Source: CAZGAH01 sp964523295
GTDB lineage: Bacteria > Desulfobacterota > Desulfovibrionia > Desulfovibrionales > Desulfovibrionaceae
Assembly: GCA_964523295.1 (NCBI GenBank)
Contig: CAZGAH010000078.1
Location: 1 to 20,674 of the forward strand
Length of the DNA stretch: 20,674 nucleotides
Direction: 5' to 3'
Position numbers and translations under genes: made by a program. Under the pieces are notes generated by a model that was not told the origin of the DNA, did no database searches, and was given only the letters and a program-made list of their open reading frames with translations. Of this stretch, positions 8,682-15,081 are shown in pieces. How positions within the stretch are numbered: position 1 is the first letter of the stretch; each line of letters begins with the position of its first letter.

Positions 8682-8760
8682 AGGGTATATGGGGTCGGAC
8701 CGAGTCAACCCATTGATTCAAAAGGAAAAACGCCTGAAAAATGCTGGATTCTACCCCTTG
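8681..8760 (+). repeat. GGTCGGACC repeat element, copy A
   Basis: The segment shares its layout with copy D at 15294-15366: GTCGGACCGAG, then CAACCC, TGATTCAAAAG, an A-rich stretch, CTGAAA-ATGC and a CCCCTT end, on the same strand. The core GGTCGGACC (8693-8701) is an odd-length palindrome (GGTC/GACC). Copy A also has near-matching ends: AAGGGTA at 8681-8687 and TACCCCTT at 8752-8759, which are inverted with one base missing. Short elements of this kind are commonly REP- or MITE-like and mobilised in trans; no transposase is present here. It abuts the gcv promoter on one side and a broken gene on the other. Confidence 0.6.
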
Positions 8761-8841
8761 GAACGACTCTTTTGCCTGCGAAAAGGCCTGTTTAAGAATC
8801 CCAGATCCTGAAAGCGACTTCGCTGTGTGGGCGGAGTCAAC

Positions 8842-9246
8842 ATCCCGCAACGAGACGCTGGCGTCGCTCATGCGCCGCTTCCGAATCTGCGAAGAACGAG
8901 GAAGCGGCATCGACAAGGTTGTATCCCAGACGGAACTCTTCCAACTGCCGGCCCCACTCTTCGAGACCGTGGAGGAGCACACCCGAATTGTGCCCTTTGC
9001 GCACCACAACCTCCGGGAAATGGATAAGGGCGACCGGATATGGGCCTGCTATCTGCACGCCTGTTTACGCTACGTGCAGCGCGACTTCATGACCAACAGC
9101 ACCCTGCGGGACGGTTCGTCATCGACGTCAAGAACAGCGCCATGGCCTCGCGGATCATCCGCGACACCCTGGAGGCCGGGCGCATCCGCTGCCATGACGA
9201 TACGGCGGGGAGCAAAGCGAAAAAGTACCTTCCCTGGTGGGCTTGA
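8842..9246 (+). pseudogene. AlbA/RecG-like ATP-binding protein, C-terminal remnant, frameshifted
   Basis: The frame from about 8842 reads NETLASLMRRFRICEERGSGI, typical of the C-terminal region of ATP-binding proteins that begin with an AlbA_2 (schlafen-like) domain and are often annotated RecG-like or HTH regulators. The similarity continues (DKVVSQTELFQLPAP) to about 9110, where the frame breaks; one further base near 9111 would restore LR(E)RFVIDVKNSAMASRII in another frame to the stop at 9244-9246. The N-terminal part, including the AlbA and ATPase domains, is missing. Such genes often sit inside type I restriction-modification operons, which fits the hsdR fragment just downstream. Calling it a remnant rests on recognition, not on a database search. 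Confidence 0.6.
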
Positions 9247-9258
9247 TGCAGCTTACGG

Positions 9259-9366
9259 ATTTGTTTGACCGTTGCTTGACTGGCGAGGCCGCCAGAAGCA
9301 ACACAATGGGTGCAATGCTTTTAATTCTAGCGGTTAGCTTCGCAAAATTTGTTTGACGGTTGCTTG
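9259..9366 (+). repeat. 20-base direct repeat pair
   Basis: ATTTGTTTGACCGTTGCTTG at 9259-9278 recurs at 9347-9366 with a single C-to-G change. The copies are 88 bases apart and lie between the pseudogene stop and the hsdR start. They may be a local duplication or a regulatory site pair; nothing else in the spacer is recognisable. Confidence 0.6.
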
Positions 9367-9382
9367 CTCGAAGGAGAACGGC

Positions 9383-9448
9383 ATGCCCACGGAAACCAGT
9401 GAAAAGGGCCTGGAGGCGTTTATTTCGAGCCATGACCGGCAGATGTCG
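9383..9448 (+). pseudogene. hsdR: Type I restriction enzyme R subunit, 5' fragment only
   Basis: An ATG at 9383 with AAGGAG 6 bases upstream opens MPTETSEKGLEAFISS, which matches the N-terminal signature of type I HsdR proteins (TETSEKGLE). After about 20 codons the sequence dissolves into the CATATG repeat cluster and stops at about 9520, so nearly the whole ATP-dependent translocase/nuclease is gone. The break coincides with repeat copy B. Together with the AlbA-type remnant upstream, this marks a destroyed type I restriction locus. The fragment is too short to be functional. Confidence 0.6.
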
Positions 9449-9516
9449 CATATGGCGCATATGGGTCATATGGGGTCGGACCGTCATATTCCATATGTCC
9501 ATATGGGTGTCATATG
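9449..9516 (+). repeat. CATATG-rich cluster around a GGTCGGACC core, copy B
   Basis: Six CATATG hexamers occur within 68 bases (starting 9449, 9458, 9467, 9492, 9500 and 9511). The first three are spaced exactly 9 bases apart, forming a tandem run of CATATGGNN units. The palindromic core GGTCGGACC lies at 9474-9482, and the two flanks (9458-9473 and 9483-9505) are roughly inverted copies of each other. The core matches copies A and D, but the following CAACCC...TTCAAAAG block of those copies is absent. Confidence 0.6.
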
Positions 9517-9604
9517 GCTTTAGTTGCCATTCATGATACATCCTGTCGCTTATTTTTGCAACTAGAAACTAGCTGGCGAGATCGGACTGGCCTTCGCTGC
9601 GGGA

Positions 9605-9961
9605 CTATCCCAATCTTCTATAGCAAATGACGTTTCGCACGATATCTTCAGAATCCACCTGCCCTATTGGATGAGAATCAATCTCTTCCTTATTAAAGTC
9701 TTTCCAGGAGTCACGAAGCAGCATCTCAAATCGATTCAGGTAGTCAATTTGAGGAATTTTGATTTCTGTTGCGAGCCGAGAATTAATTGGCAGGCGAGCA
9801 GTGTCCCTGTTAAGTTTAAGGTCGCTGTCAAAGCGATGCTTCGGAACATTGTCGTAGTCTTCGTATGTAATGTGCCCTACAGCAAGGTATAGTGACTTAA
9901 AATTCACAACATCGGCGCTCAAACCTTTATCGCTAAAATGCTCTTCTCCCAGTATATGCAC
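9605..9961 (-). CDS. Hypothetical protein
   Basis: This 118-residue reading frame has lower GC than its flanks and begins with GTG at 9959-9961 with no convincing Shine-Dalgarno. An in-frame stop lies shortly upstream. It could therefore be a 5'-truncated remnant. The sequence is charged and soluble-looking (for example YEDYDNVPKHRFDSDLKLNR) with no membrane segment and no motif I recognise. It faces away from the DUF1016 gene and lies in a region of gene debris, so it may be cargo left over from an insertion. No function is proposed. Confidence 0.4.
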   Translation of the reverse strand: MHILGEEHFSDKGLSADVVNFKSLYLAVGHITYEDYDNVPKHRFDSDLKLNRDTARLPINSRLATEIKIPQIDYLNRFEMLLRDSWKDFNKEEIDSHPIGQVDSEDIVRNVICYRRLG

Positions 9962-10108
9962 TGGCGATGCCTGCCACGATGGCGGTCAGGCTTCGTTTGA
10001 AGCAGCAGATGCGTGCCTGTGCCGATAGTCTGATCGATTTCCCAAGGCCAGAAACTTGATCGCCACATCCGGACGACATAGTATGGATTCCTGAAAGCGG
10101 ACGACACC

Positions 10109-11143
10109 ATGAGCGGACTGGAAAAGAACAATCCCGAGCCAGGCTACACGCACCTCCTCGCCGAGGTGAAGGAACGCGTTCGTTCGGCCCAGTACGCCGC
10201 GCTGCAAGCGGTCAATACCGAGCTGGTCGGGCTGTACTGGGATATCGGGCGGATGATCGTGGAGCGGCAGGCAGGTGAGACCTGGGGCAAAGCAATTGTC
10301 CAACAGCTGGCTGGAGATCTACAGCGGGAATTTCCCGGCGTGGCTGGTTTTTCGGCATCCAACCTCTGGCGGATGAAGGGCTTTTTCGAGACCTATCAGG
10401 GGATTCAGAAACTCGCACCGCTGGTGCGAGAAATCGGCTGGAGCCATAACATCGTCATTATGGAGCGGTGTTCCGCCCCTCTGGAACGCGAGTTCTACAT
10501 CCGCATGACCCGCAAGTTCGGTTGGTCCAAAAACGTGCTCATCCACCAGATCGAGAACCAGAGCTACGAGAAATCATTGCTGGGCCAGACCAATTTCGAC
10601 CGGGCGCTGCCGCCGGAGCTGCGCACCCAGGCAAAATTGGCGGTGAAGGATGCCTACACTTTCGACTTCCTGGAACTGGGCGAGGAGCACGGCGAACGGG
10701 AGCTGGAGCGGGCACTGATCACCCGGATCGAAGACTTCCTGCGGGCCATGGGCGGCATGTTCGCCTTCATGGGCAGTCAGTTCCGGCTGGAGGTGGACGG
10801 CGAAGAATTCTTTATCGACCTTCTGATGTTTCATCGGCGGTTGAAAACACTGGTGGCCATTGAACTGAAGATCGGGAAGTTCAAGCCGGAGTATGTTGGC
10901 AAGATGCAGTTCTACCTGGCCGCGCTGGACCGGCAGGTCCGGCAGGAGGACGAGAACCCTTCCATCGGCATCATCCTCTGCAAGGAAAAGAGCCGCACCA
11001 TTGTCGAGTACGCCCTGCACGACGCCCGCAAGCCCATCGGTGTGGCGACTTACGAGGTCACCAGAACGCTGCCCAAGGAGCTGACGGGGCACCTGCCCCA
11101 GCCGGAAGAGATCGCTGCCTTGTTGGAGGGGATTGAGGAATGA
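10109..11143 (+). CDS. DUF1016/YhcG-family PD-(D/E)XK nuclease domain protein
   Basis: This protein has 344 residues. The N-terminal domain (residues about 12-160) has the family pattern VNTELVGLYWDIGRMIVERQ and the helical DUF1016_N features FSASNLWRMKGFFETY and IGWSHNIVIMER. The C-terminal domain contains the PD-(D/E)XK core: Asp237 in FFIDLLMFH, Glu252 and Lys254 in AIELKIGKFKPE, and Gln267. Members are frequently found within or beside type I restriction-modification and other defence loci; their exact role is not settled, though nuclease activity is expected from the fold. All core residues are present, so the gene may still be functional although neighbours are broken. The ATG at 10109 fits the family start but lacks a clear Shine-Dalgarno. 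Its stop overlaps the next ATG (ATGA, 11140-11143). Confidence 0.92.
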   Translation: MSGLEKNNPEPGYTHLLAEVKERVRSAQYAALQAVNTELVGLYWDIGRMIVERQAGETWGKAIVQQLAGDLQREFPGVAGFSASNLWRMKGFFETYQGIQKLAPLVREIGWSHNIVIMERCSAPLEREFYIRMTRKFGWSKNVLIHQIENQSYEKSLLGQTNFDRALPPELRTQAKLAVKDAYTFDFLELGEEHGERELERALITRIEDFLRAMGGMFAFMGSQFRLEVDGEEFFIDLLMFHRRLKTLVAIELKIGKFKPEYVGKMQFYLAALDRQVRQEDENPSIGIILCKEKSRTIVEYALHDARKPIGVATYEVTRTLPKELTGHLPQPEEIAALLEGIEE

Positions 11144-11325
11144 GTGCATACCCGCCTTTTGATCCGGGTACAGTTGAGGCCATTGCTAAAGTGCTTGGTG
11201 AAGCTGGAATCTGTGCGCCCGGAATACCGGAAAACGCCCGCACCATGGACGGCTGTTGCTGTTTGCGAGGAGCCAGGAACGTACGCTGCCCATTTCGAGG
11301 GTGGGATGGGCAGTGTGAGGCATGA
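11140..11325 (+). pseudogene. Short ORF, probable 5' remnant of a gene coupled to DUF1016
   Basis: An ATG overlapping the DUF1016 stop opens 61 residues. The first about 22 (FDPGTVEAIAKVLGEAG) resemble the N terminus of a family of uncharacterised, possibly abortive-infection-associated proteins; the remainder is cysteine-rich and does not look like a natural continuation. The reading frame degenerates before repeat copy C at 11354-11383. I interpret this as a second cistron truncated by the repeat, with low certainty. It could also be a genuine small protein. Confidence 0.3.
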
Positions 11326-11353
11326 AGACAGGGGGTTTTGGGGTTATTGTGTA

Positions 11354-11383
11354 TGAATTCACGGTATTGACCCGGTCCGACCC
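11354..11383 (-). repeat. GGTCGGACC repeat element, copy C (inverted)
   Basis: Read on the minus strand, GGGTCGGACCGGGTCAA is followed by a GTGAATTCA that resembles the TTGATTCA of copies A and D. The homology is shorter and more diverged than between A and D. Its orientation is opposite to A, B and D. It separates the DUF1016-coupled fragment from the MNT gene. Confidence 0.45.
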
Positions 11384-11415
11384 TGGCTGCTCTGACTGCC
11401 CCCCTGACTTCCTGC

Positions 11416-11773
11416 TCAGTAAACCCTGATCTGTTCAGCCAGGGCGGATGGTTTGACATGGGCCTTCATGGTGCGAAAGGGCGCCAAATCCACAGGGCGG
11501 CCCAGCAGCGCCTCGAGGAGATGAGGAAGGCCGACAAGTACGCCTACGTNNNNNNNNNNCCAGTTTCAAGCTCGCGGCCCGCATGGCTGTCATCTCTTCG
11601 GGATAGTCTGCCAGCAAGTCCAAATCACTCGTTTCGTCATTGTCCCCTCTGGCCATTGAGCCGAAAACAGCAGCCGACTTGATTCCATAGCGTTCGAGAA
11701 CCGGCGAAATGCGGGCTGCCAGTTCCGACAGCGTGAGATTTGGCCTGGCGCCAGACGCCTTTTCCATGCTCAT
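11416..11773 (-). CDS. MNT-type nucleotidyltransferase (MntA-like antitoxin), interrupted by assembly gap
   Basis: The start ATG at 11771-11773 follows GGGGAG by 5 bases. The first 77 residues contain the minimal nucleotidyltransferase signature FGSMARGDNDETSDLDLL (Gly38, Ser39, Asp50, Asp52). After the ten-N gap at 11550-11559 the matching C terminus appears in a different frame (EALLGRPVDLAPFRTMKAHV, then a stop at 11416-11418), as in MNT proteins that end with LLGxxVDL. The frame change is explained if the gap is not really ten bases long. MntA proteins usually adenylylate and silence a HEPN toxin, HepT. No HepT follows within 270 bases; the nearest HEPN protein is over 2.7 kb away and of a different type, so this looks like an orphan antitoxin. 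Confidence 0.7.
11550..11559. other. Assembly gap (10 Ns)
   Basis: There are ten consecutive undetermined bases. The nucleotidyltransferase reading frame differs on the two sides, so the true gap length is probably not ten. A scaffold join placed here means the linkage of left and right halves of the window depends on read pairs or long reads. Confidence 0.99.
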
Positions 11774-12032
11774 CCTCGCTCCCCATTCCATGTTTGGCAG
11801 TATACTAGCTGATCCGGTATGAAAGTGAAACGGATTGCCGAATGATATTCGGATATTGTGGCGCCCACGTCATTTTTGAATTTTACTATAAATAATTGAT
11901 ATAAGCAATCATAATTATTTAAACCTTTCTAAAGACTCCAGCCTTAACGCCGGGGCATGATTTCAAGCGAAAAATATAAACAAATAAAAAAAATTTGCAA
12001 TTATTAGATGTTTACAAAATGAACATGAGGAT
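11774..12032. other. AT-rich non-coding stretch at the edge of the island
   Basis: Base composition changes abruptly at about 11790 from GC-rich to strongly AT-rich. No gene, terminator with a T tract, or tRNA is recognisable. A small imperfect hairpin can be formed around 11943-11960 (CCAGCC...CCGGG), with no known identity. A short plus-strand ORF near 11995-12183 is antisense to the membrane-protein gene and is not supported. Confidence 0.4.
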
Positions 12033-12605
12033 CTATTTTATTTTTAGTGTCTTGCTTTGTTCAGTGTCGTTGCTGAAAAACAATGTTACACGCAATGTAT
12101 TTATCATGGGATTCAACAATTTGCTTCTACTGTTTAACAAAAATAAAATTTTGGATTGCTTCGACTTGCCAATGTCTTCATAAATTCCGAAGTTTGCTTC
12201 TTCGAAATTTATTCCTGCATAAGGTTTGTGGAGCACAACATCTGTAGGCACTCCACCTGATATATCCGCAAACAACCCTGTGGAATCTTGTTTTATGGTA
12301 ATAATAGCATTAAGTTTATCGTAACTTGATAACCCACCAATTGGAAGTTCGTTCTCGTAAAACGATAGGCGCACTTTTGTTACTGAAACTACCTTGTCAG
12401 TATTGTTTATCAATGTAACAAAGAAGGCTAGGCAGTCATCATTCTTGATGTGTGTGGCTTGTTCAATGCCTATCCACTCTATTTTAGCGTTTGGAGCAAA
12501 AAATCCAAGCAACGCATATAAAGTAGTCCACAATAGCGCTAAGCCAAACATGGCAATGCGCACCCAGTCCGGGTAAGTGTAGAGCTTAATGTCAAATATG
12601 TCCAT
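12033..12605 (-). CDS. Membrane-anchored hypothetical protein
   Basis: This protein has 190 residues. A single hydrophobic segment at residues about 15-36 (VRIAMFGLALLWTTLYALLG) follows a short N-terminal tail, and the rest (about 150 residues) is a beta-rich-looking soluble region with NNTDKVVSVTKVRLSFYENE, suggesting an immunoglobulin-like or similar fold outside or at the membrane. No family is recognised. The gene starts 9 bases after the stop of the pseudo-subtilase gene on the same strand, so the two are probably co-transcribed. Its AT-rich composition matches that gene and the HEPN gene. A role as membrane partner of the exported TPR protein is possible but unproven. Confidence 0.7.
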   Translation of the reverse strand: MDIFDIKLYTYPDWVRIAMFGLALLWTTLYALLGFFAPNAKIEWIGIEQATHIKNDDCLAFFVTLINNTDKVVSVTKVRLSFYENELPIGGLSSYDKLNAIITIKQDSTGLFADISGGVPTDVVLHKPYAGINFEEANFGIYEDIGKSKQSKILFLLNSRSKLLNPMINTLRVTLFFSNDTEQSKTLKIK

Positions 12606-12614
12606 GTGTTTACC

Positions 12615-13751
12615 TTAGTGAATGTCGAAGAAATATTTTAAGGAATGAGGCAACTCATTCGTTAATTGGCTGATAAAATGATGCAGCTCATTAGCTAACG
12701 GATAATCAGGATTTAAAGAAATGAGCTTGTTCAAAGATGTTAGAGCTAGCTCGCGTTTTGCTAGATTTGCAGCTGACAACGCCTTTAGCCACAAAGCTTT
12801 TTCCATGTCGGGCGCTATGGTTAATACTTTTGTTATCGCTTCCAAGGCCTTAGCTGTTTGATTTTCTTGAAAATAAATTGCGGCAAGCCGGTAGCCTAAC
12901 GCTATATTGTCGTTGTGTTCATTAAAAAGTTCTTCAAGAAGAGGAATCGCCTCTAAATATTTATTACTATCAATAAACTCTTGTGATTTTATTGCAAGAT
13001 ATGTGGAGCGATTTACTGAGGCTGGCAATAGACCAATTACATCCCCTTTGCCGGACTGGTCTTCAGTAGTAGAAACAGATAATATGTTAGAGCTACTACA
13101 GGCGGCAGGAATCAAAGTTTTATCCTTTCCGCGATTGCCAGCAGCGGCAATAAAAAGTGGACATGATGTATTTGTTGCAATCTCTGTCAGTTTTTCACAA
13201 ATAATCCAGGCATTTTTAAAGTCAGGATCGAAGCCTAAGCTCATGTTTACCAGCTTTACATCTTCTTGTACCATCCAGTCAATGGCTTTTAATGTTGCGT
13301 CAAGCAAAACTTGATTCTTTTCGTTTGTTACTTTTGCGCTATATACCAATGACTGAGTATTGACTGTTGCAGAAATCGCAACAGCAGTTCCATGGCCCAA
13401 GTTATCGTATGGGTCATCATCCGTAAATGATTTTGTTTTTCCAATTTTGCCTTGCAGCTGTGGATGATAAATGTTTATTCCAGAGTCAATAACTCCAATT
13501 TTCTGATTTCCATTTGGGGTTACATTAGATGGATTTTCACTGTTAGCAGGATAAACAATATAATCTAGCTTACCAGGGTCATCACCTATAAAGCTTGAAA
13601 AATCACAATTATAGGCACAGAGTTCTCCAAATTGGCTAGGAGATTCTGTCTCATTGGATGGGAGAGAAATAATACACAAAACCAACAAAAACATACAATA
13701 AATAAACATTTTACAAGCTTGAATGTGTTTCTTGCAAATTAGTTTTACCAT
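12615..13751 (-). CDS. Exported S8 (subtilisin-like) protein lacking the catalytic serine, fused to TPR repeats
   Basis: This protein has 378 residues. A basic N terminus followed by a hydrophobic stretch (residues 15-30, MFIYCMFLLVLCIISL) suggests a signal peptide or anchor. Residues about 83-230 match subtilases: catalytic Asp89 in IGVIDSGI, His120 in GHGTAVA, VNMSLGF, and the oxyanion Asn206 in AAAGNRG. The usual GTSxAxP segment with the nucleophilic serine never appears. At ILSVSTTEDQSG (about 223-234) the fold stops, and from about residue 250 the chain becomes helical with at least two to three TPR-like units (YLEAIPLLEELFNEHNDN; AKALEAITKVLTIAPDME; ALTSLNKLISLNPDYP). The protein is probably a non-catalytic binding or scaffold subtilase. 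Its ATG overlaps the end of the GIY-YIG reading frame (ATGGTAA), and an alternative start is Met15. Confidence 0.8.
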   Translation of the reverse strand: MVKLICKKHIQACKMFIYCMFLLVLCIISLPSNETESPSQFGELCAYNCDFSSFIGDDPGKLDYIVYPANSENPSNVTPNGNQKIGVIDSGINIYHPQLQGKIGKTKSFTDDDPYDNLGHGTAVAISATVNTQSLVYSAKVTNEKNQVLLDATLKAIDWMVQEDVKLVNMSLGFDPDFKNAWIICEKLTEIATNTSCPLFIAAAGNRGKDKTLIPAACSSSNILSVSTTEDQSGKGDVIGLLPASVNRSTYLAIKSQEFIDSNKYLEAIPLLEELFNEHNDNIALGYRLAAIYFQENQTAKALEAITKVLTIAPDMEKALWLKALSAANLAKRELALTSLNKLISLNPDYPLANELHHFISQLTNELPHSLKYFFDIH

Positions 13752-14542
13752 GCGAATGTCTCTATTTTGGTAGAACTTCCATCTCCCCTTCCTGCACCTC
13801 CTTCACGTCCGCCCCTGCTTGTCCTTCCATTCGATGCGGCCGTTGGCGGTTCTGCCGAGGATGACCATGACCGCGGTGCTGGGGGGGAGAAAGTGTAGTT
13901 CTGGGTGAAGGTGTAGACGCCGTTTTCTTCGGTCACAGCCTGGCGGCCTTGTTTGATTACAACGCCCTTGTTTGACTTGTAGCCTTGGGCTTGCACGCCC
14001 TTGGCGCTCAGGAACAGCGTGCGCGTGGGGCGTGGTTTGGCCGGCGGGGTTTCAAAGGCGGAGAGCCCGAGCAGGGGGAAGATGGAGCGCTTGTCAGCCA
14101 GAAAGCTTTCGCAATCCGCGTGCTCCGCTTCGGACAGGCTTGGCGGCTGGGGCGTATTCTGGTTGTCCAGGTTGGCCTGCTTGGCGCGCTGGGCCAGTTC
14201 GATAAGACGGCACTCCAGATGCTTGACGTGCGCCTTGTTCAGGCTGCCGTCCTTGGAGACGAAGAACCCGGCCCAGGTCCAGAAGTCTATTTTGGCTTGA
14301 TGGTTCTCCAGCCGCCTTTTGACGGGGGCGCCTTCGACCACGCAGAGCAGTGGCAGGCAGCTCCCTTCCGACGGTTCAACAAGCACGTACATGCAGGTCT
14401 TGTTGATCTCCTTGCGCTCCCGCGCCTGGTCAAAGGCCGTGCGATTAAAGGCCACGCTGGTCCAGTTGGATTTCTCCATCACGCCCACCCTCGCGGGATC
14501 ACCATTGGGGACGAAGATTTTTATGGACAAGTGGCGATTCAT
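13745..14542 (-). CDS. GIY-YIG nuclease-like protein with DUF4357, degenerate and frameshifted at the C terminus
   Basis: From the ATG at 14540-14542 the sequence (MNRHLSIKIFVPNGDP, then EKSNWTSV) matches GIY-YIG nuclease-family proteins that end in DUF4357. Other family blocks are KIDFWTWAGFFVSKDGSLNK (85-104) and LLGLSAFE. The normal GVYVL is CMYVL (50-54) and the IYVGEG block is LCVVEG (66-71), so the GIY and YIG tyrosine/glycine positions are altered. Glu110 (HLECRLI) is kept. The DUF4357 part is shortened and then shifts frame in a run of seven cytosines (plus-strand Gs 13881-13887). One extra C would restore the natural tail (STAVMVILGRTANGRIEWKD), with a second one-base loss near 13805. 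The ORF as read ends with an unrelated G/R/S-rich tail. It is GC-rich, unlike its neighbours, and starts 17 bases after the HEPN stop. Confidence 0.7.
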   Translation of the reverse strand: MNRHLSIKIFVPNGDPARVGVMEKSNWTSVAFNRTAFDQARERKEINKTCMYVLVEPSEGSCLPLLCVVEGAPVKRRLENHQAKIDFWTWAGFFVSKDGSLNKAHVKHLECRLIELAQRAKQANLDNQNTPQPPSLSEAEHADCESFLADKRSIFPLLGLSAFETPPAKPRPTRTLFLSAKGVQAQGYKSNKGVVIKQGRQAVTEENGVYTFTQNYTFSPPAPRSWSSSAEPPTAASNGRTSRGGREGGAGRGDGSSTKIETFAW

Positions 14543-14559
14543 CAATTGTCCAGTCAATC

Positions 14560-15081
14560 TTAAGTTATATATCGATGTTTCTTGCCATCGTCCAGCATTT
14601 GAATAACTAAATTTAGATATTTCTGGCATAAGGTTAAAACATCTTCTCTACCTTTCCAATCATCAAAAAAAAATAATTCGATAAACTCAGGCGAATTAGC
14701 TGGTTCTGGCTGGGTGGAGTGTCGAGCAACATCATCTGTTTCAACTGTTCCATTCGCCCTTCTGATTGTAATAGAAGCAAAATCACATATCGATAAATTG
14801 TCCCGAGTTTCGCCACAAATCAAATGCTTTAAAGACACTGTGCTTTTATGGATGTTTTTATTGCGTTGTTCTTTCATGAAAGATATTATTGGGTTCCTCA
14901 TCCAACTGTCATACCAACTACGTTGCTGAGTATCCTTAATATCTGCATGGCAATATTGAAGCACAGACCTTGCACTGCTCAAAAAAGCGCTAAGACTAAA
15001 GCCAAATATAGCCTTGTCGAGTTCTTCTTCCATTAAATTTAAAAAATGCTGAGCTTCACTAAGTTTAATTTCTTTTGACAT
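14560..15081 (-). CDS. HEPN-domain protein
   Basis: This protein has 173 residues and is AT-rich. An all-helical N-terminal half carries ARSVLQYCHADI (37-48) and the HEPN ribonuclease signature RNxxxH: Arg73, Asn74, His78 in KEQRNKNIHKS. HEPN domains with this motif are commonly metal-independent RNases in toxin-antitoxin and other defence systems; this is known of the superfamily. The C-terminal half (residues about 90-173) is unassigned. No MNT partner directly adjoins it. The start ATG at 15079-15081 has only a weak AGG upstream. It leads a same-strand cluster with the GIY-YIG-like, pseudo-subtilase and membrane-protein genes, spaced by 17, about 0 and 9 bases. Confidence 0.7.
   Translation of the reverse strand: MSKEIKLSEAQHFLNLMEEELDKAIFGFSLSAFLSSARSVLQYCHADIKDTQQRSWYDSWMRNPIISFMKEQRNKNIHKSTVSLKHLICGETRDNLSICDFASITIRRANGTVETDDVARHSTQPEPANSPEFIELFFFDDWKGREDVLTLCQKYLNLVIQMLDDGKKHRYIT

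Noticed and set aside
11458..11549. Plus-strand ORF reading GLHGAKGRQIHRAAQQRLEE up to the gap
   Set aside because: It lies opposite the nucleotidyltransferase C terminus, which matches its family better, so it is treated as antisense noise.
11943..11960. Possible attC-like site (GCCTTAACGCC) at the island edge
   Set aside because: Only a short GCCTTAAC-like match is present, the second paired core is missing, and no integrase gene is in the window.
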